Source: Chlamydiae bacterium RIFCSPLOWO2_12_FULL_45_20
GTDB lineage: Bacteria > Chlamydiota > Chlamydiia > Chlamydiales > SM23-39
DNA: 61,209 nt
Assembly: GCA_001796285.1 (NCBI GenBank)
Contig: MGMD01000017.1
Span: forward strand, 1-61,209
Direction: 5' to 3'
The translations under genes were made by a program, and so were the position numbers. Positions 36,385 through 45,011 of this stretch are shown here, piece after piece. The notes below the pieces were generated by a model, which saw only the letters and a list, made by a program, of their open reading frames with translations, did no database searches and had not been told where the DNA came from. Numbering within the stretch: position 1 is the first letter of the stretch; each line of letters starts with the position of its first letter.

Positions 36385-36403
36385 ATAGGGGAAGAGGTGT
36401 TCT

Positions 36404-37765
36404 TTGAAGGGTAAGCATTCGTACTTTTTTATCTACATCGCGTGTATTGCGGCGATTTCAGGGATTCTTTTTGGGTATGATACGGGCGTCATCTCGGGCG
36501 CCATTTTATTTATCGAAAAGGAGTTTCAGCTGTCTCCTCAGATGAATGGAATCGTCGTCAGCAGTGTGTTAATCGGCGCTTTTTTGGGGGCTGTTTGCAG
36601 TGGCCGGCTGTCCGACTATTTTGGAAGGCGCAATCTCTTGATTGTCGACGCACTGATTTTTGGCATTGGCTCGATCGGATGTGCCCTTTCTCAAAATGTA
36701 GGCATGCTCATCGCTTTTAGGATGTTTGTGGGTCTTGCCATCGGAGTAGCCTCCTACGTTGCTCCTTTATATATCTCTGAAATCGCCCCGCCCAAATATC
36801 GGGGTGCTCTCGTCTCTTTGAATCAGCTCGCAATAGCCTTTGGGATTTTTGTCTCCTATATCGTCGATTATTATTTCGCTGGGATGGGCCAATGGAGAGG
36901 AATGTTTGCCGCTGGTGTAGTCCCAGCTATTTGCTTGCTGATAGGCATGATCTTTCTCCCCTATAGCCCCCGATGGATGGCAGCCCAAGGCAAAGAAGAT
37001 AAAGCCTTGGAAATTTTACAAGCCATCCGAGGAGACGAAAACATTCAAGAAGAATATCAACGTATTTTGAAAAATTTAAAGGTCGAAAAAGGGGGATGGA
37101 AGCTTCTTTTTTCCAAGCATATCCGCGTATCCCTTTGGATCGGCATCGCTCTTGCTGTAGCCCAACAGGTCACAGGCATTAACACAATCATTTATTACGC
37201 TCCTACAATTTTTCAGATGGCAGGGTATGAAGAGGCCACAGCAGCTATTTTTGCAACCGTCGGAGTAGGCGCTGTGTTCTTTTTTTCCACCTTTATTGCC
37301 ACCGCTTTTTTGGATAAATGGGGAAGAAGACCTCTTTTAATGACAGGACAGATTGGGATGGCTATCGGGCTTTTGGGACTCTCTTGGATGTTTTTCCACA
37401 TGCAGCATGAGCTTTTCGGCGATATGGCCCTTATTTCTATGCTTCTTTACATCGCCTGCTTTGGCTTTAGCATGGGGCCCATCATGTGGCTGATGATTGC
37501 GGAGATCTATCCTTTAAGAGTGCGCGGTCTGGGATCCAGTGTCGCGACGTGCGCAAACTGGGGCAGCAACTGGCTGGTCACTTTTACTTTTTTAACCCTT
37601 GTGGAATTTGCCGGCTCCGGCACTACATTTCTCATTTATTTCTTCATCACCATTCTTTCGATTGTCTTTGTCTGGTTTTACATTCCAGAGACAAAAGGGG
37701 TGACTCTGGAAGAGATCGAAGAGAAACTCATGAAAGGCGTTGCTCCTCGCCACATAGGGAGCTAA
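36404..37765 (+). CDS. Sugar:H+ symporter, MFS sugar porter family (probable xylose transporter)
   Basis: A 453-residue inner membrane protein with twelve hydrophobic helices. The sugar-porter signatures are present in both halves: GILFGYDTGVISGAILF (helix 1), GRLSDYFGRRN (loop 2-3), PLYISEIAPPKYRGAL (after helix 4), QQVTGINTIIYYAPTIF (helix 7, sugar-binding Gln and Asn) and IPETKGVTLEEIEEK (after helix 12). The QQxxGxNxxxYY motif places it with XylE/AraE/GalP. It starts at TTG 36404 with AAGAGG upstream. The xylB gene starts two bases after its stop, so xylose (or a close pentose) is the likely substrate. First gene of a four-gene operon. Confidence 0.92.
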   Translation: MKGKHSYFFIYIACIAAISGILFGYDTGVISGAILFIEKEFQLSPQMNGIVVSSVLIGAFLGAVCSGRLSDYFGRRNLLIVDALIFGIGSIGCALSQNVGMLIAFRMFVGLAIGVASYVAPLYISEIAPPKYRGALVSLNQLAIAFGIFVSYIVDYYFAGMGQWRGMFAAGVVPAICLLIGMIFLPYSPRWMAAQGKEDKALEILQAIRGDENIQEEYQRILKNLKVEKGGWKLLFSKHIRVSLWIGIALAVAQQVTGINTIIYYAPTIFQMAGYEEATAAIFATVGVGAVFFFSTFIATAFLDKWGRRPLLMTGQIGMAIGLLGLSWMFFHMQHELFGDMALISMLLYIACFGFSMGPIMWLMIAEIYPLRVRGLGSSVATCANWGSNWLVTFTFLTLVEFAGSGTTFLIYFFITILSIVFVWFYIPETKGVTLEEIEEKLMKGVAPRHIGS

Positions 37766-37767
37766 GA

Positions 37768-39204
37768 ATGTTTCTTGGCATCGATCTTGGGACATCGAGC
37801 CTTAAACTCGTCCTGATCGACGGGAATGAAAAGATCGTTGCAGAAAGCTCTCAAGAGTTGACAGTGTGGAGGCCCAAACCCCTTTATTCAGAACAGAACC
37901 CAGAAGATTGGTGGACTGGGCTTAATCAAGCCATGTTTAAGCTGCAAGGCCGGGAGCAAATACAAGCGATTGGACTGAGCGGGCAAATGCATGGAGCTGT
38001 CCTCTTAGACGCCTCAAACCATGTGCTGCGTCCGGCGATTCTTTGGAATGATGGAAGGTCTTTTGAAGAGTGTAAAGAGTTAGAACACAGGGTCCCCGGC
38101 TTTCAGCATCTAATCGGGACTCGTGTGATGCCAGGATTTACTGCGCCAAAGCTTCTTTGGGTCAAACGCAATGAGGCGCAGATTTTTGCGAACATTGCAA
38201 AAGTGCTCCTCCCCAAAGATTATTTGCGAATGAAGATGAGCGGCGACTTTGCGACTGATGTATCAGATGCGTCAGGCACGTGCTGGCTGGATGTCGGCAA
38301 AAGAAAGTGGTCAGAGGCGATGATCATAGCGACTGATTTAAGTATGCGACATCTTCCTAAGGTCTATGAGGGAACCGAAGTGACCTCAGAACTCAGCCGC
38401 GAATGCAAAGAGCGGTGGGGGATAAGGAACCGCGTAGAGATTGTCGCTGGAGGAGGGGATAATGCTGCAAGCGCCGTTGGCATAGGCGCGACTCAGCCAG
38501 GCCAAGCATTCCTCTCTCTTGGAACATCGGGGGTCTACTTTGTATCATCAAGCGAGTTTCGGCCTAATGTTCCCGACGGAATTCATACCTTTTGCCATTG
38601 CCTTCCCGGGCTGTGGCATCAGATGAGCGTACATTTAAGTGCAGCGGCGAACTTGCATTGGATCAAAGGGGTTTTAGGGATCGATACATTTGACACTCTC
38701 TATGCAATGGCAGATAAAACATCGACAAAACTCCTGTTTCTTCCCTATTTGTCAGGTATCCGAACGCCCTATAACGATCCTTATGCCCGGGGAGTGTTTT
38801 TTGGTCTGAATGCAGGAACAACGAAAGAGGAAATGGTCCGTTCTATTTTAGAGGGAGTAGCCTTTGATTTGGCAGATGGTCAAGAAGCGATTTTAAAGGG
38901 TGCGTCTATCCAGGAGGTTTCTGTTGTGGGCGGCGGGGCAAGAAGCTATTTGTGGGGGCGTATTTTAGCGACCATCCTGCAGCAAACGTTAACGTATCGC
39001 GAACATGCAGAATTGGGAGGAGCTTTAGGGGCCGCTCGCCTGGCGAGATTGTCTCAAGAAGCAAATCAAGACCCAGCCCAAATGCTTAAACCCCCAAAAG
39101 TTTTGAAAATTATTGAACCGGCAAAAGACGATTATGATAAGAAGAGAATGCTGTTTAAGCATCTTTATAGACAGCTAAAACCCTGTTTTCAAGAGGCATT
39201 ATGA
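37768..39204 (+). CDS. xylB: Xylulokinase
   Basis: Phosphorylates D-xylulose to xylulose 5-phosphate, which feeds the pentose phosphate pathway. 478 residues of the FGGY kinase family: FLGIDLGTSSLKLVLID (phosphate loop), GLSGQMHGAVLLD (substrate Gln/Met/His), AILWNDGRS, GGGDNAASAVGIG with the catalytic Asp, and VSVVGGGARSYLWGRILA near the C-terminus. ATG 37768, with AGGGAG nine bases before, gives the standard N-terminus; the frame is open upstream inside the transporter gene but that part is not coding. The stop overlaps the xylA start by four bases. Confidence 0.96.
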   Translation: MFLGIDLGTSSLKLVLIDGNEKIVAESSQELTVWRPKPLYSEQNPEDWWTGLNQAMFKLQGREQIQAIGLSGQMHGAVLLDASNHVLRPAILWNDGRSFEECKELEHRVPGFQHLIGTRVMPGFTAPKLLWVKRNEAQIFANIAKVLLPKDYLRMKMSGDFATDVSDASGTCWLDVGKRKWSEAMIIATDLSMRHLPKVYEGTEVTSELSRECKERWGIRNRVEIVAGGGDNAASAVGIGATQPGQAFLSLGTSGVYFVSSSEFRPNVPDGIHTFCHCLPGLWHQMSVHLSAAANLHWIKGVLGIDTFDTLYAMADKTSTKLLFLPYLSGIRTPYNDPYARGVFFGLNAGTTKEEMVRSILEGVAFDLADGQEAILKGASIQEVSVVGGGARSYLWGRILATILQQTLTYREHAELGGALGAARLARLSQEANQDPAQMLKPPKVLKIIEPAKDDYDKKRMLFKHLYRQLKPCFQEAL

Positions 39205-40517
39205 AAGAGTATTTTCCAAAACTTCATGCCATTCCGTATGAAGGGCCGAACAGCAAAAAACACTTAAGTTTTCGCTACTATGATGCGAAGAAGAAAATTC
39301 TTGGGAAAAGCATGGAAGAGCATCTTCGAATCGCTGTGTGTTTTTGGCATAGCTTCTCATGGCTGGGAAGCGACATGTTCGGCATGAATACTTTCGAAAG
39401 GCCTTGGATGAGAGAAAAAGATCCGATGAAGGCTGCGCTTCAAAAAATTGAGGCGGGATTTGAGTTTTTAGATAAATTAGGAGTCAAGTATTTTTGTTTT
39501 CATGACCGAGATGTAGCTCCTGAAGGGAAGACGTTTCGCGAGACCAAAAAGAATTTGGAACGGATCAAAGATAAGATGCAAGAGGAAATGGCCAGGACAA
39601 AAAAAGAGCTTCTTTGGGGAACAGCGAATCTCTTTAGCCATCCTCGCTACATGGCGGGAGCGTCTACGAACCCAGACCCGGAGGTATTTGCTTACGCAGC
39701 AGCGCAAGTCAAGCTTGCAATGGACGTAACACATGAGCTAAAAGGCCAGAATTACGTTTTTTGGGGAGGAAGAGAAGGCTATGATACGCTTCTGAATACA
39801 GATCTCGTTCGTGAGGAGAATCAGTTTGCGCGGTTTTTGCACATGGCGGCGGACTATAAAGAGAAAATCGGCTTTCAAGGAACGTTATTAATTGAGCCAA
39901 AGCCGAGAGAGCCCTCCACGCATCAGTATGACTACGACTCTGCAACCGTCTTTGCATTTTTGCAAAAATACGGCCTGGAAAAGAAGTTTAAGGTCAATAT
40001 TGAAGGGAACCATGCCACTCTTGCAGGCCATAGTTTTGCCCATGAGATTGCCTACGCCATCGCGAATGGCATCTTTGGGAGTATTGATGCGAATCAGGGC
40101 GATCCACAACTGGGCTGGGACACCGATCAGTTTCCTCATAATTTGCAAGAGTTCACCTATGCAATCTACCTTATTTTAAAAGGGGGAGGATTCCGTACGG
40201 GTGGTTTGAATTTAGACACAAAACTTCGCAGACAAAGCATAGACTTGGAAGATTTGTTTCACGCCCACATTTGTGGGATCGATACTCTAGCCAGAGCACT
40301 CATCGCTGCCATAGAGCTCTATAAAAAAGACCCTTTTGGCAAATTCCAAAAGGCGCGATACGCAGATTGGAAAAGAAAATTGGGAAAATCTATTCTTTCG
40401 GGGAAGGTTGACTTTCCACATCTTTCTACAACTGTGATCAGTCGGAACATTGAGCCGAGAGGCGTTTCTGGCAAACAGGAGCTTTTGGAAAATATTTTGA
40501 ACCAAGCGATTCAGTGA
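39201..40517 (+). CDS. xylA: Xylose isomerase
   Basis: Interconverts D-xylose and D-xylulose (also glucose/fructose) with two divalent metals. 438 residues, the class II length. Visible active-site elements: SWLGSDMFG, YFCFHDRDVAPEG (catalytic His and Asp), VFWGGREGYDTLLNTD, LIEPKPREPSTHQYDYD (metal Glu and Lys), VNIEGNHATLAGHSFAHE and GSIDANQGDPQLGWDTDQ (metal Asp). The start ATG overlaps the xylB stop (ATGA) and the stop overlaps the next start (GTGA), so the operon is translated as a coupled unit. Confidence 0.97.
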   Translation: MKEYFPKLHAIPYEGPNSKKHLSFRYYDAKKKILGKSMEEHLRIAVCFWHSFSWLGSDMFGMNTFERPWMREKDPMKAALQKIEAGFEFLDKLGVKYFCFHDRDVAPEGKTFRETKKNLERIKDKMQEEMARTKKELLWGTANLFSHPRYMAGASTNPDPEVFAYAAAQVKLAMDVTHELKGQNYVFWGGREGYDTLLNTDLVREENQFARFLHMAADYKEKIGFQGTLLIEPKPREPSTHQYDYDSATVFAFLQKYGLEKKFKVNIEGNHATLAGHSFAHEIAYAIANGIFGSIDANQGDPQLGWDTDQFPHNLQEFTYAIYLILKGGGFRTGGLNLDTKLRRQSIDLEDLFHAHICGIDTLARALIAAIELYKKDPFGKFQKARYADWKRKLGKSILSGKVDFPHLSTTVISRNIEPRGVSGKQELLENILNQAIQ

Positions 40518-41383
40518 AAACGATTACTCTGAACAATCGGGCTGTCGACGGCTCTTTTCTGCAAGCCGTCTTTCTGCCTGAACGGGGCCTGAATTTAGTG
40601 AGCTATACAAAAGGTAAGCTCGAGGCCATCGACCCAAATACAAGGTCCGCCTTTGAAGCGACGTTTTCAGGGCTTGGGCCACTGATCGGTCCCCATTTTT
40701 ACCGACAGAAAAAAGAGTGGATTGCCCGAAATTTTGATGAGTCTTTTTTCCCCCATATTGTGGAGATGCGAAAAAAGGGAAGCGAAGACCCTTTTCCTCA
40801 TGGGATCGCTCGCTATGTGCCGTGGAAGTGCCAGGTGACGCAAAGCCAGATCCTCGCGAAGCTGTCAAGCCATGACACCTATAAGGGAGAGAAGCTCTCC
40901 ACTTTTGAGGGCGTAGATTTCGAAATGGATTTTAGGGCAGAACTGTTACCAGAAGGTCTCGAAATCGAAATGAGTGTACAAAGTCCCCGAGTGTGCCTTG
41001 CAGGAATCCATTATTACTATGCGCTCCAGAATCGACACGGTAAGATTCGAGCGGTTGTTCAAGACGTGTATAATGACATGGGGATCTTTAAGCCAATGCC
41101 TAAAGAGTGGTGTAAAGCGGATTTACAGCATCTGGAATTTGATCTCTCCCATTTTGCAGACTATGGGTTTCTTCCCCTTAAGAATCACCAGGGGGAGATT
41201 CATTTTGAAACAGAAGGTCAGGGGTTAAACATTACGTATCAAGGGGATAATGAACAAATTTCCTGGCAACTCTACTCGCCCAAAGACGCGACTTTTGTTT
41301 GCATTGAACCGATGAGCGCTCGTAATCCGCGCGGACTCGAGGTAACACACAGTCATTTTATCGCGCGAATCGAAATTGTTTAA
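40514..41383 (+). CDS. Aldose 1-epimerase-like protein of the xylose operon
   Basis: A 289-residue protein starting at GTG 40514 that overlaps the xylA stop. It has the beta-sandwich layout of the galactose mutarotase fold: ERGLNLVSYTKGKLEAID at the N-terminus, GPHFYRQKK, PHGIARYVPWK, SSHDTYKG, and IHYYYALQNRHG in the middle, with FVCIEPMSARNP at the end where mutarotases place the catalytic Glu. The conserved His of the active site may be the one in IHYYYA or PFPHGIA. In this operon it probably converts the anomers of xylose to that used by XylA, but DUF4432-like or hexose-6-phosphate epimerase activity is also possible. Confidence 0.8.
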   Translation: MKTITLNNRAVDGSFLQAVFLPERGLNLVSYTKGKLEAIDPNTRSAFEATFSGLGPLIGPHFYRQKKEWIARNFDESFFPHIVEMRKKGSEDPFPHGIARYVPWKCQVTQSQILAKLSSHDTYKGEKLSTFEGVDFEMDFRAELLPEGLEIEMSVQSPRVCLAGIHYYYALQNRHGKIRAVVQDVYNDMGIFKPMPKEWCKADLQHLEFDLSHFADYGFLPLKNHQGEIHFETEGQGLNITYQGDNEQISWQLYSPKDATFVCIEPMSARNPRGLEVTHSHFIARIEIV

Positions 41384-41491
41384 ATTAGCCGTATTTACCC
41401 AGCCCCTGAAACCCGTGCAGCGAGGAAGGGTGGCGTAAAAATTTCGTTTGCGCTAAGATCTTGGGCTCACTTTATGACCCTGGAGTATTTC

Positions 41492-43096
41492 ATGCAGAAA
41501 ACTAGTATTATTTTTTCACTTGTGGGATCTTTTCTCTTTGCAGCAGAAAATGATCTTCTCAAAGGCGCACTCATCCTCAATGACGCAGCTAAGGTCAAAG
41601 AAGAACATATTGACCTCATTGAAGGAGTACAATTCGATGGTATCAGACCCTCTGAAGAGTTGGCTGCTATCCTCGAAGACTTTCCTTTAACTCAAAATGG
41701 AGCGGAAGGGCTTCGAGAAGCGATTGCTTCTTACTATGCCGATCATGAGTATCGGTTTAGTGTTATAGTTCCTCCGAACCAAGACACCTCTAATGGGGTG
41801 GTTCAATTGGTGGTCGCCCCAGAGCGCTTAGGCACTCTAAATGTGAAAGACAATGAATTTACCGATTCACGCGCTCTCACAAAATGGGTCCGACTCAAAG
41901 AAAATGATGCCATTCACAAACAAACTCTAGCAGAAGATATCGGTTGGCTGAACTCGAATCCCTTCCGGTCGATTACCGTGAACTATGAGTCTGGCGGGAC
42001 ACCTGGAGTGACTGATGTCGACCTCATTGTTACAGATAAAAAAAGTTGGAAAATCTCTACAGGCGTGGATAACAACGGGACCTTGCCGGTTGGAACGACC
42101 CGAATTTTCGGAACGATTGACGTCAATGATTTTATCTTCTCAGATCACACTTTGAAGTTAGAGACCACTCTGGCAGACCATATTGCTGAGTACCAGTCCT
42201 ATGCTGCCACATATATCGCCCCTTTGCCATGGCGTAATACGTTAAAGCTCTCTGGATCATGGTCAGGCACGACTCCTAAAAGTGCAGATTTTCCACAAAA
42301 GAATCGACAAAACTACAAGGCAGGAATTCGCTATGCGATCCCTCAGTGGTTTGTAGAGAACTCGTGGATTGATCAGCTCACTTGGGAAACGGGATTTGAT
42401 TTTAAAGGCGCTGACTCGAACCTCATCTATGAAGATGATCCAGCTCCTGTAGACAAAAAACTCGCTTATATAAGCCAATTTACAGGGAGCGTCAATGCAG
42501 CACGCAAGTCACAGACAAATACAATCACCGCAGGTATCGACCTCATCGGCTCACCAATGAGCTTGCTCCCTCACCAAACAGATGCAGATTTTGGGAACTT
42601 GCGAGAAGGAGCAACGGTGAGTTATGTATACTCAAAACTCGCCCTAGCTGTAGACCAAAGCTTATATGACTGGAAGTTTTCAGCCAAAGGTCGCGCGCAG
42701 GTATCTCCCTCTACCCTCCTTCCATCTGAACAGTTTTCTCTAGGCGGACATTCGACAGTCCGCGGGTATCAAGAGAAGGTGGTTGGCGGAGATAATTCTT
42801 TCTGCGGGAATTTTGAAATCAGCACTCCTACTATTGCTTCTGTAGGCATTTGGGTACCAAAATTTGACGACCATTTCACAATACTCGGCTTTGTAGATGC
42901 TGGTTACGCGTGGTTTAACGACTCAGTCGCTGACCGGCCTAAGCAAGAATCCCTTCTAGGTATTGGATCTGGCGTGAGGTATGCGGTTGCCTCGTATTTT
43001 ACGAGTAGTTTAGATGTTGGCTTCCCCCTCAAAAAAGTCCAAAAGGACGATAGCGGGAAACCAAGAGTGCACTTTAGTGCTGCCCTCAGCTATTAA
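41492..43096 (+). CDS. TpsB/ShlB-type Omp85 outer membrane transporter
   Basis: Begins at ATG 41492 (GGAG eight bases upstream) with signal peptide QKTSIIFSLVGSFLFA. A 534-residue protein in the two-partner secretion transporter family: an N-terminal POTRA region (about residues 30-170; IEGVQFDGIRPSEELAAIL, RFSVIVPP, VVQLVVAPERLGTLNVKD), then a barrel with the conserved FSLGGHSTVRGYQEKVVGG, where the VRGY motif marks the lid-locking loop of Omp85 proteins, and a final strand HFSAALSY. It should secrete or insert a partner protein. No TpsA-type exoprotein is nearby, so its substrate is unknown. It ends at a strong bidirectional terminator. Confidence 0.85.
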   Translation: MQKTSIIFSLVGSFLFAAENDLLKGALILNDAAKVKEEHIDLIEGVQFDGIRPSEELAAILEDFPLTQNGAEGLREAIASYYADHEYRFSVIVPPNQDTSNGVVQLVVAPERLGTLNVKDNEFTDSRALTKWVRLKENDAIHKQTLAEDIGWLNSNPFRSITVNYESGGTPGVTDVDLIVTDKKSWKISTGVDNNGTLPVGTTRIFGTIDVNDFIFSDHTLKLETTLADHIAEYQSYAATYIAPLPWRNTLKLSGSWSGTTPKSADFPQKNRQNYKAGIRYAIPQWFVENSWIDQLTWETGFDFKGADSNLIYEDDPAPVDKKLAYISQFTGSVNAARKSQTNTITAGIDLIGSPMSLLPHQTDADFGNLREGATVSYVYSKLALAVDQSLYDWKFSAKGRAQVSPSTLLPSEQFSLGGHSTVRGYQEKVVGGDNSFCGNFEISTPTIASVGIWVPKFDDHFTILGFVDAGYAWFNDSVADRPKQESLLGIGSGVRYAVASYFTSSLDVGFPLKKVQKDDSGKPRVHFSAALSY

Positions 43097-43102
43097 TGAC
43101 AA

Positions 43103-43132
43103 AAAAAGCCCGGCTGTAAAGCCGGGCTTTTT
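43103..43132. terminator. Bidirectional intrinsic terminator
   Basis: Stem GCCCGGC/GCCGGGC with loop TGTAAA, flanked by A-tract and T-tract, so it can work on both strands. It ends the TpsB-type gene on the plus strand and lies 39 bases after the rpoD stop on the minus strand. Confidence 0.93.
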
Positions 43133-43170
43133 CCCTGTCTTTCTCCAGATGTCAAATGCGGGTATGAATG

Positions 43171-44829
43171 TTACTCCCCTTCAAGAAGATCGAGAAAGGC
43201 TTGAAGCTGTTTAGCCCTTGTGGGATGACGCATTTTGCGAAGAGCTTTGGCTTCGATTTGACGGACCCTTTCACGCGTTACTTTGAAACGAACACCCACT
43301 TCTTCCAAAGTCTTGGGTTTGCCATCCAGCAGTCCGAAGCGCTCAATTAAAACGGTTCTTTCGCGATCGGTCAAGGTCGCTAAAACCTCATTCATCTTAT
43401 CTTTTAAAATCGCATACCCCGTCGCTTCCGCAGGCGACTCGATTCCCGTGTCTTCGAGGAAATCTCCAAATTGGCTCTCCCCACCATCGCCTACCTCTGC
43501 CTGAAGGGAAATGGGGTGCTGAGCGATTTTATAAATCTCTCGAACGCGCTCAGGCGTTAAACCTAGCTCAACGGCAAGCTCTTCTGGCGTCGGCTCACGG
43601 CCCGTTTCCATCATAAGCTTTTTAGCGCCCCGAAGCACTTTATTGATCGTCTCAATCATGTGCACAGGAATACGAATCGTTCGCGCCTGATCGGCAATGG
43701 CCCGGGTAACTGCCTGCCGAATCCACCAAGTGGCATATGTGGAAAACTTATATCCGCGTCGATACTCAAACTTCTCGACCGCCTTCATCAACCCCATATT
43801 CCCTTCTTGGATCAGATCAAGAAAGGAAAGCCCCCTATTGGTATATTTTTTCGCAATCGAGATGACCAGTCTTAAATTCGACTCCACCATCTCCCGCTTG
43901 GCTTCCTGACTCTTATCCATCCACCGCTGAAGCATCCGGACATCTTTTTTAAACTCGTCCAGATTACGTCCCGCAGCAAGCTCTCTTTTATAAAGCTTTC
44001 TTTTAGCCGCCGCAAGTTTGGCTGCCGCAAACTTATTTTTCTCGGCGCGAGGAGTCAGTTCCTGGATCTCTTTTTCCAACTGCAAAAATCGCTCATAGGC
44101 AGACAGGATGACTTCCCCAAAATCTTCGATAATGTTGTGTCTGCAGTGAAATCTACGAAGATATGCCTGGGAGCGAATCCGTCCTTTTTCAATATTTTCT
44201 AAAAGCGCAGCCCGAGCCTCTTTTTTTAAATCAGAGTCGCGACCTTCAATGAGCAGTTCTTCTAAAAGAAGATCCTCCTCCTTCATGAGTTCGCAAAGCT
44301 TTGGCAACAAATTGAGAAAGTGGGTTTTATCTGCCACCTCTTTTTCCGCTATGATCTTGTCAAAACGCTCTTTGCCTGGAATGAGATGAGCTGCTATGGA
44401 AATCGCTTCCCGTATCGAGTAGCGAAAGCGCATAATAATTTTTTCGATTTGTATCTGCGCCTTTTCAATCCTTTTGGAAATTTCCACTTCTTCTTCCCGA
44501 GTAAGAAGGGGAACAGAACCCATCTCTTTGAGATACATTCGAACAGGATCGTCAGAAGTTCCCTCTGAGCGCTTAGGCAACCCCTCCAGTTCTTTAGCTT
44601 CCCGTTTTCGTTCTTTTTGACGTTCGACCTCTGCTTGGTTTAAGACTTGGATATCCATTCCGCTTAAATAGATCAAAACTTGGTCAATCTGCTCAGGGGA
44701 ATCGAAAGTCATAGGAAGGATTTCATTGATCTCTTCGTAGGTCAAATACCCTTGCTCTTTCGCTATACTCACCAATTCTTCAATTTTCTGCTGGTGCTGA
44801 GGATTGGTAAAAGACGTAGTGCCGGTCAT
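43171..44829 (-). CDS. rpoD: Primary sigma factor (sigma-66/sigma-70)
   Basis: Housekeeping sigma subunit of RNA polymerase, 552 residues. Region 1.1 occupies the N-terminal 90 residues; region 1.2 [20 protein letters not shown]; region 2 with [40 protein letters not shown] and [20 protein letters not shown] (binds and melts the -10 element); region 3 [14 protein letters not shown]; region 4 [16 protein letters not shown] and [20 protein letters not shown] (helix-turn-helix for the -35). The extended segment before region 2 is lysine- and alanine-rich ([19 protein letters not shown]). Close to the chlamydial sigma-66 length. Adjacent to the CoiA-like gene and rpsT, as in Chlamydia where rpoD and the S20 gene are near each other. 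Confidence 0.98.
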   Translation of the reverse strand: MTGTTSFTNPQHQQKIEELVSIAKEQGYLTYEEINEILPMTFDSPEQIDQVLIYLSGMDIQVLNQAEVERQKERKREAKELEGLPKRSEGTSDDPVRMYLKEMGSVPLLTREEEVEISKRIEKAQIQIEKIIMRFRYSIREAISIAAHLIPGKERFDKIIAEKEVADKTHFLNLLPKLCELMKEEDLLLEELLIEGRDSDLKKEARAALLENIEKGRIRSQAYLRRFHCRHNIIEDFGEVILSAYERFLQLEKEIQELTPRAEKNKFAAAKLAAAKRKLYKRELAAGRNLDEFKKDVRMLQRWMDKSQEAKREMVESNLRLVISIAKKYTNRGLSFLDLIQEGNMGLMKAVEKFEYRRGYKFSTYATWWIRQAVTRAIADQARTIRIPVHMIETINKVLRGAKKLMMETGREPTPEELAVELGLTPERVREIYKIAQHPISLQAEVGDGGESQFGDFLEDTGIESPAEATGYAILKDKMNEVLATLTDRERTVLIERFGLLDGKPKTLEEVGVRFKVTRERVRQIEAKALRKMRHPTRAKQLQAFLDLLEGE

Positions 44830-45011
44830 GCGCTCCTAAATAGAAATGGGAAATGATCAATGCTATCAGAGAAACGAAAACATTCTGGGTGGAAAGCCCT
44901 CTTTCTGCCAACATTATACAACTCATTTAATTATTCGCAAGCACTCAAACCAAGCATTGGACTAAAATATTGTTTTGTAGTATAAGTTTCCCCCTTTTGG
45001 GGGGATCGTTC

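Noticed and set aside
37486..37767. 94-codon upstream extension of xylB
   Set aside because: It lies within the transporter gene; the ATG at 37768 with a ribosome site gives the normal FGGY N-terminus.
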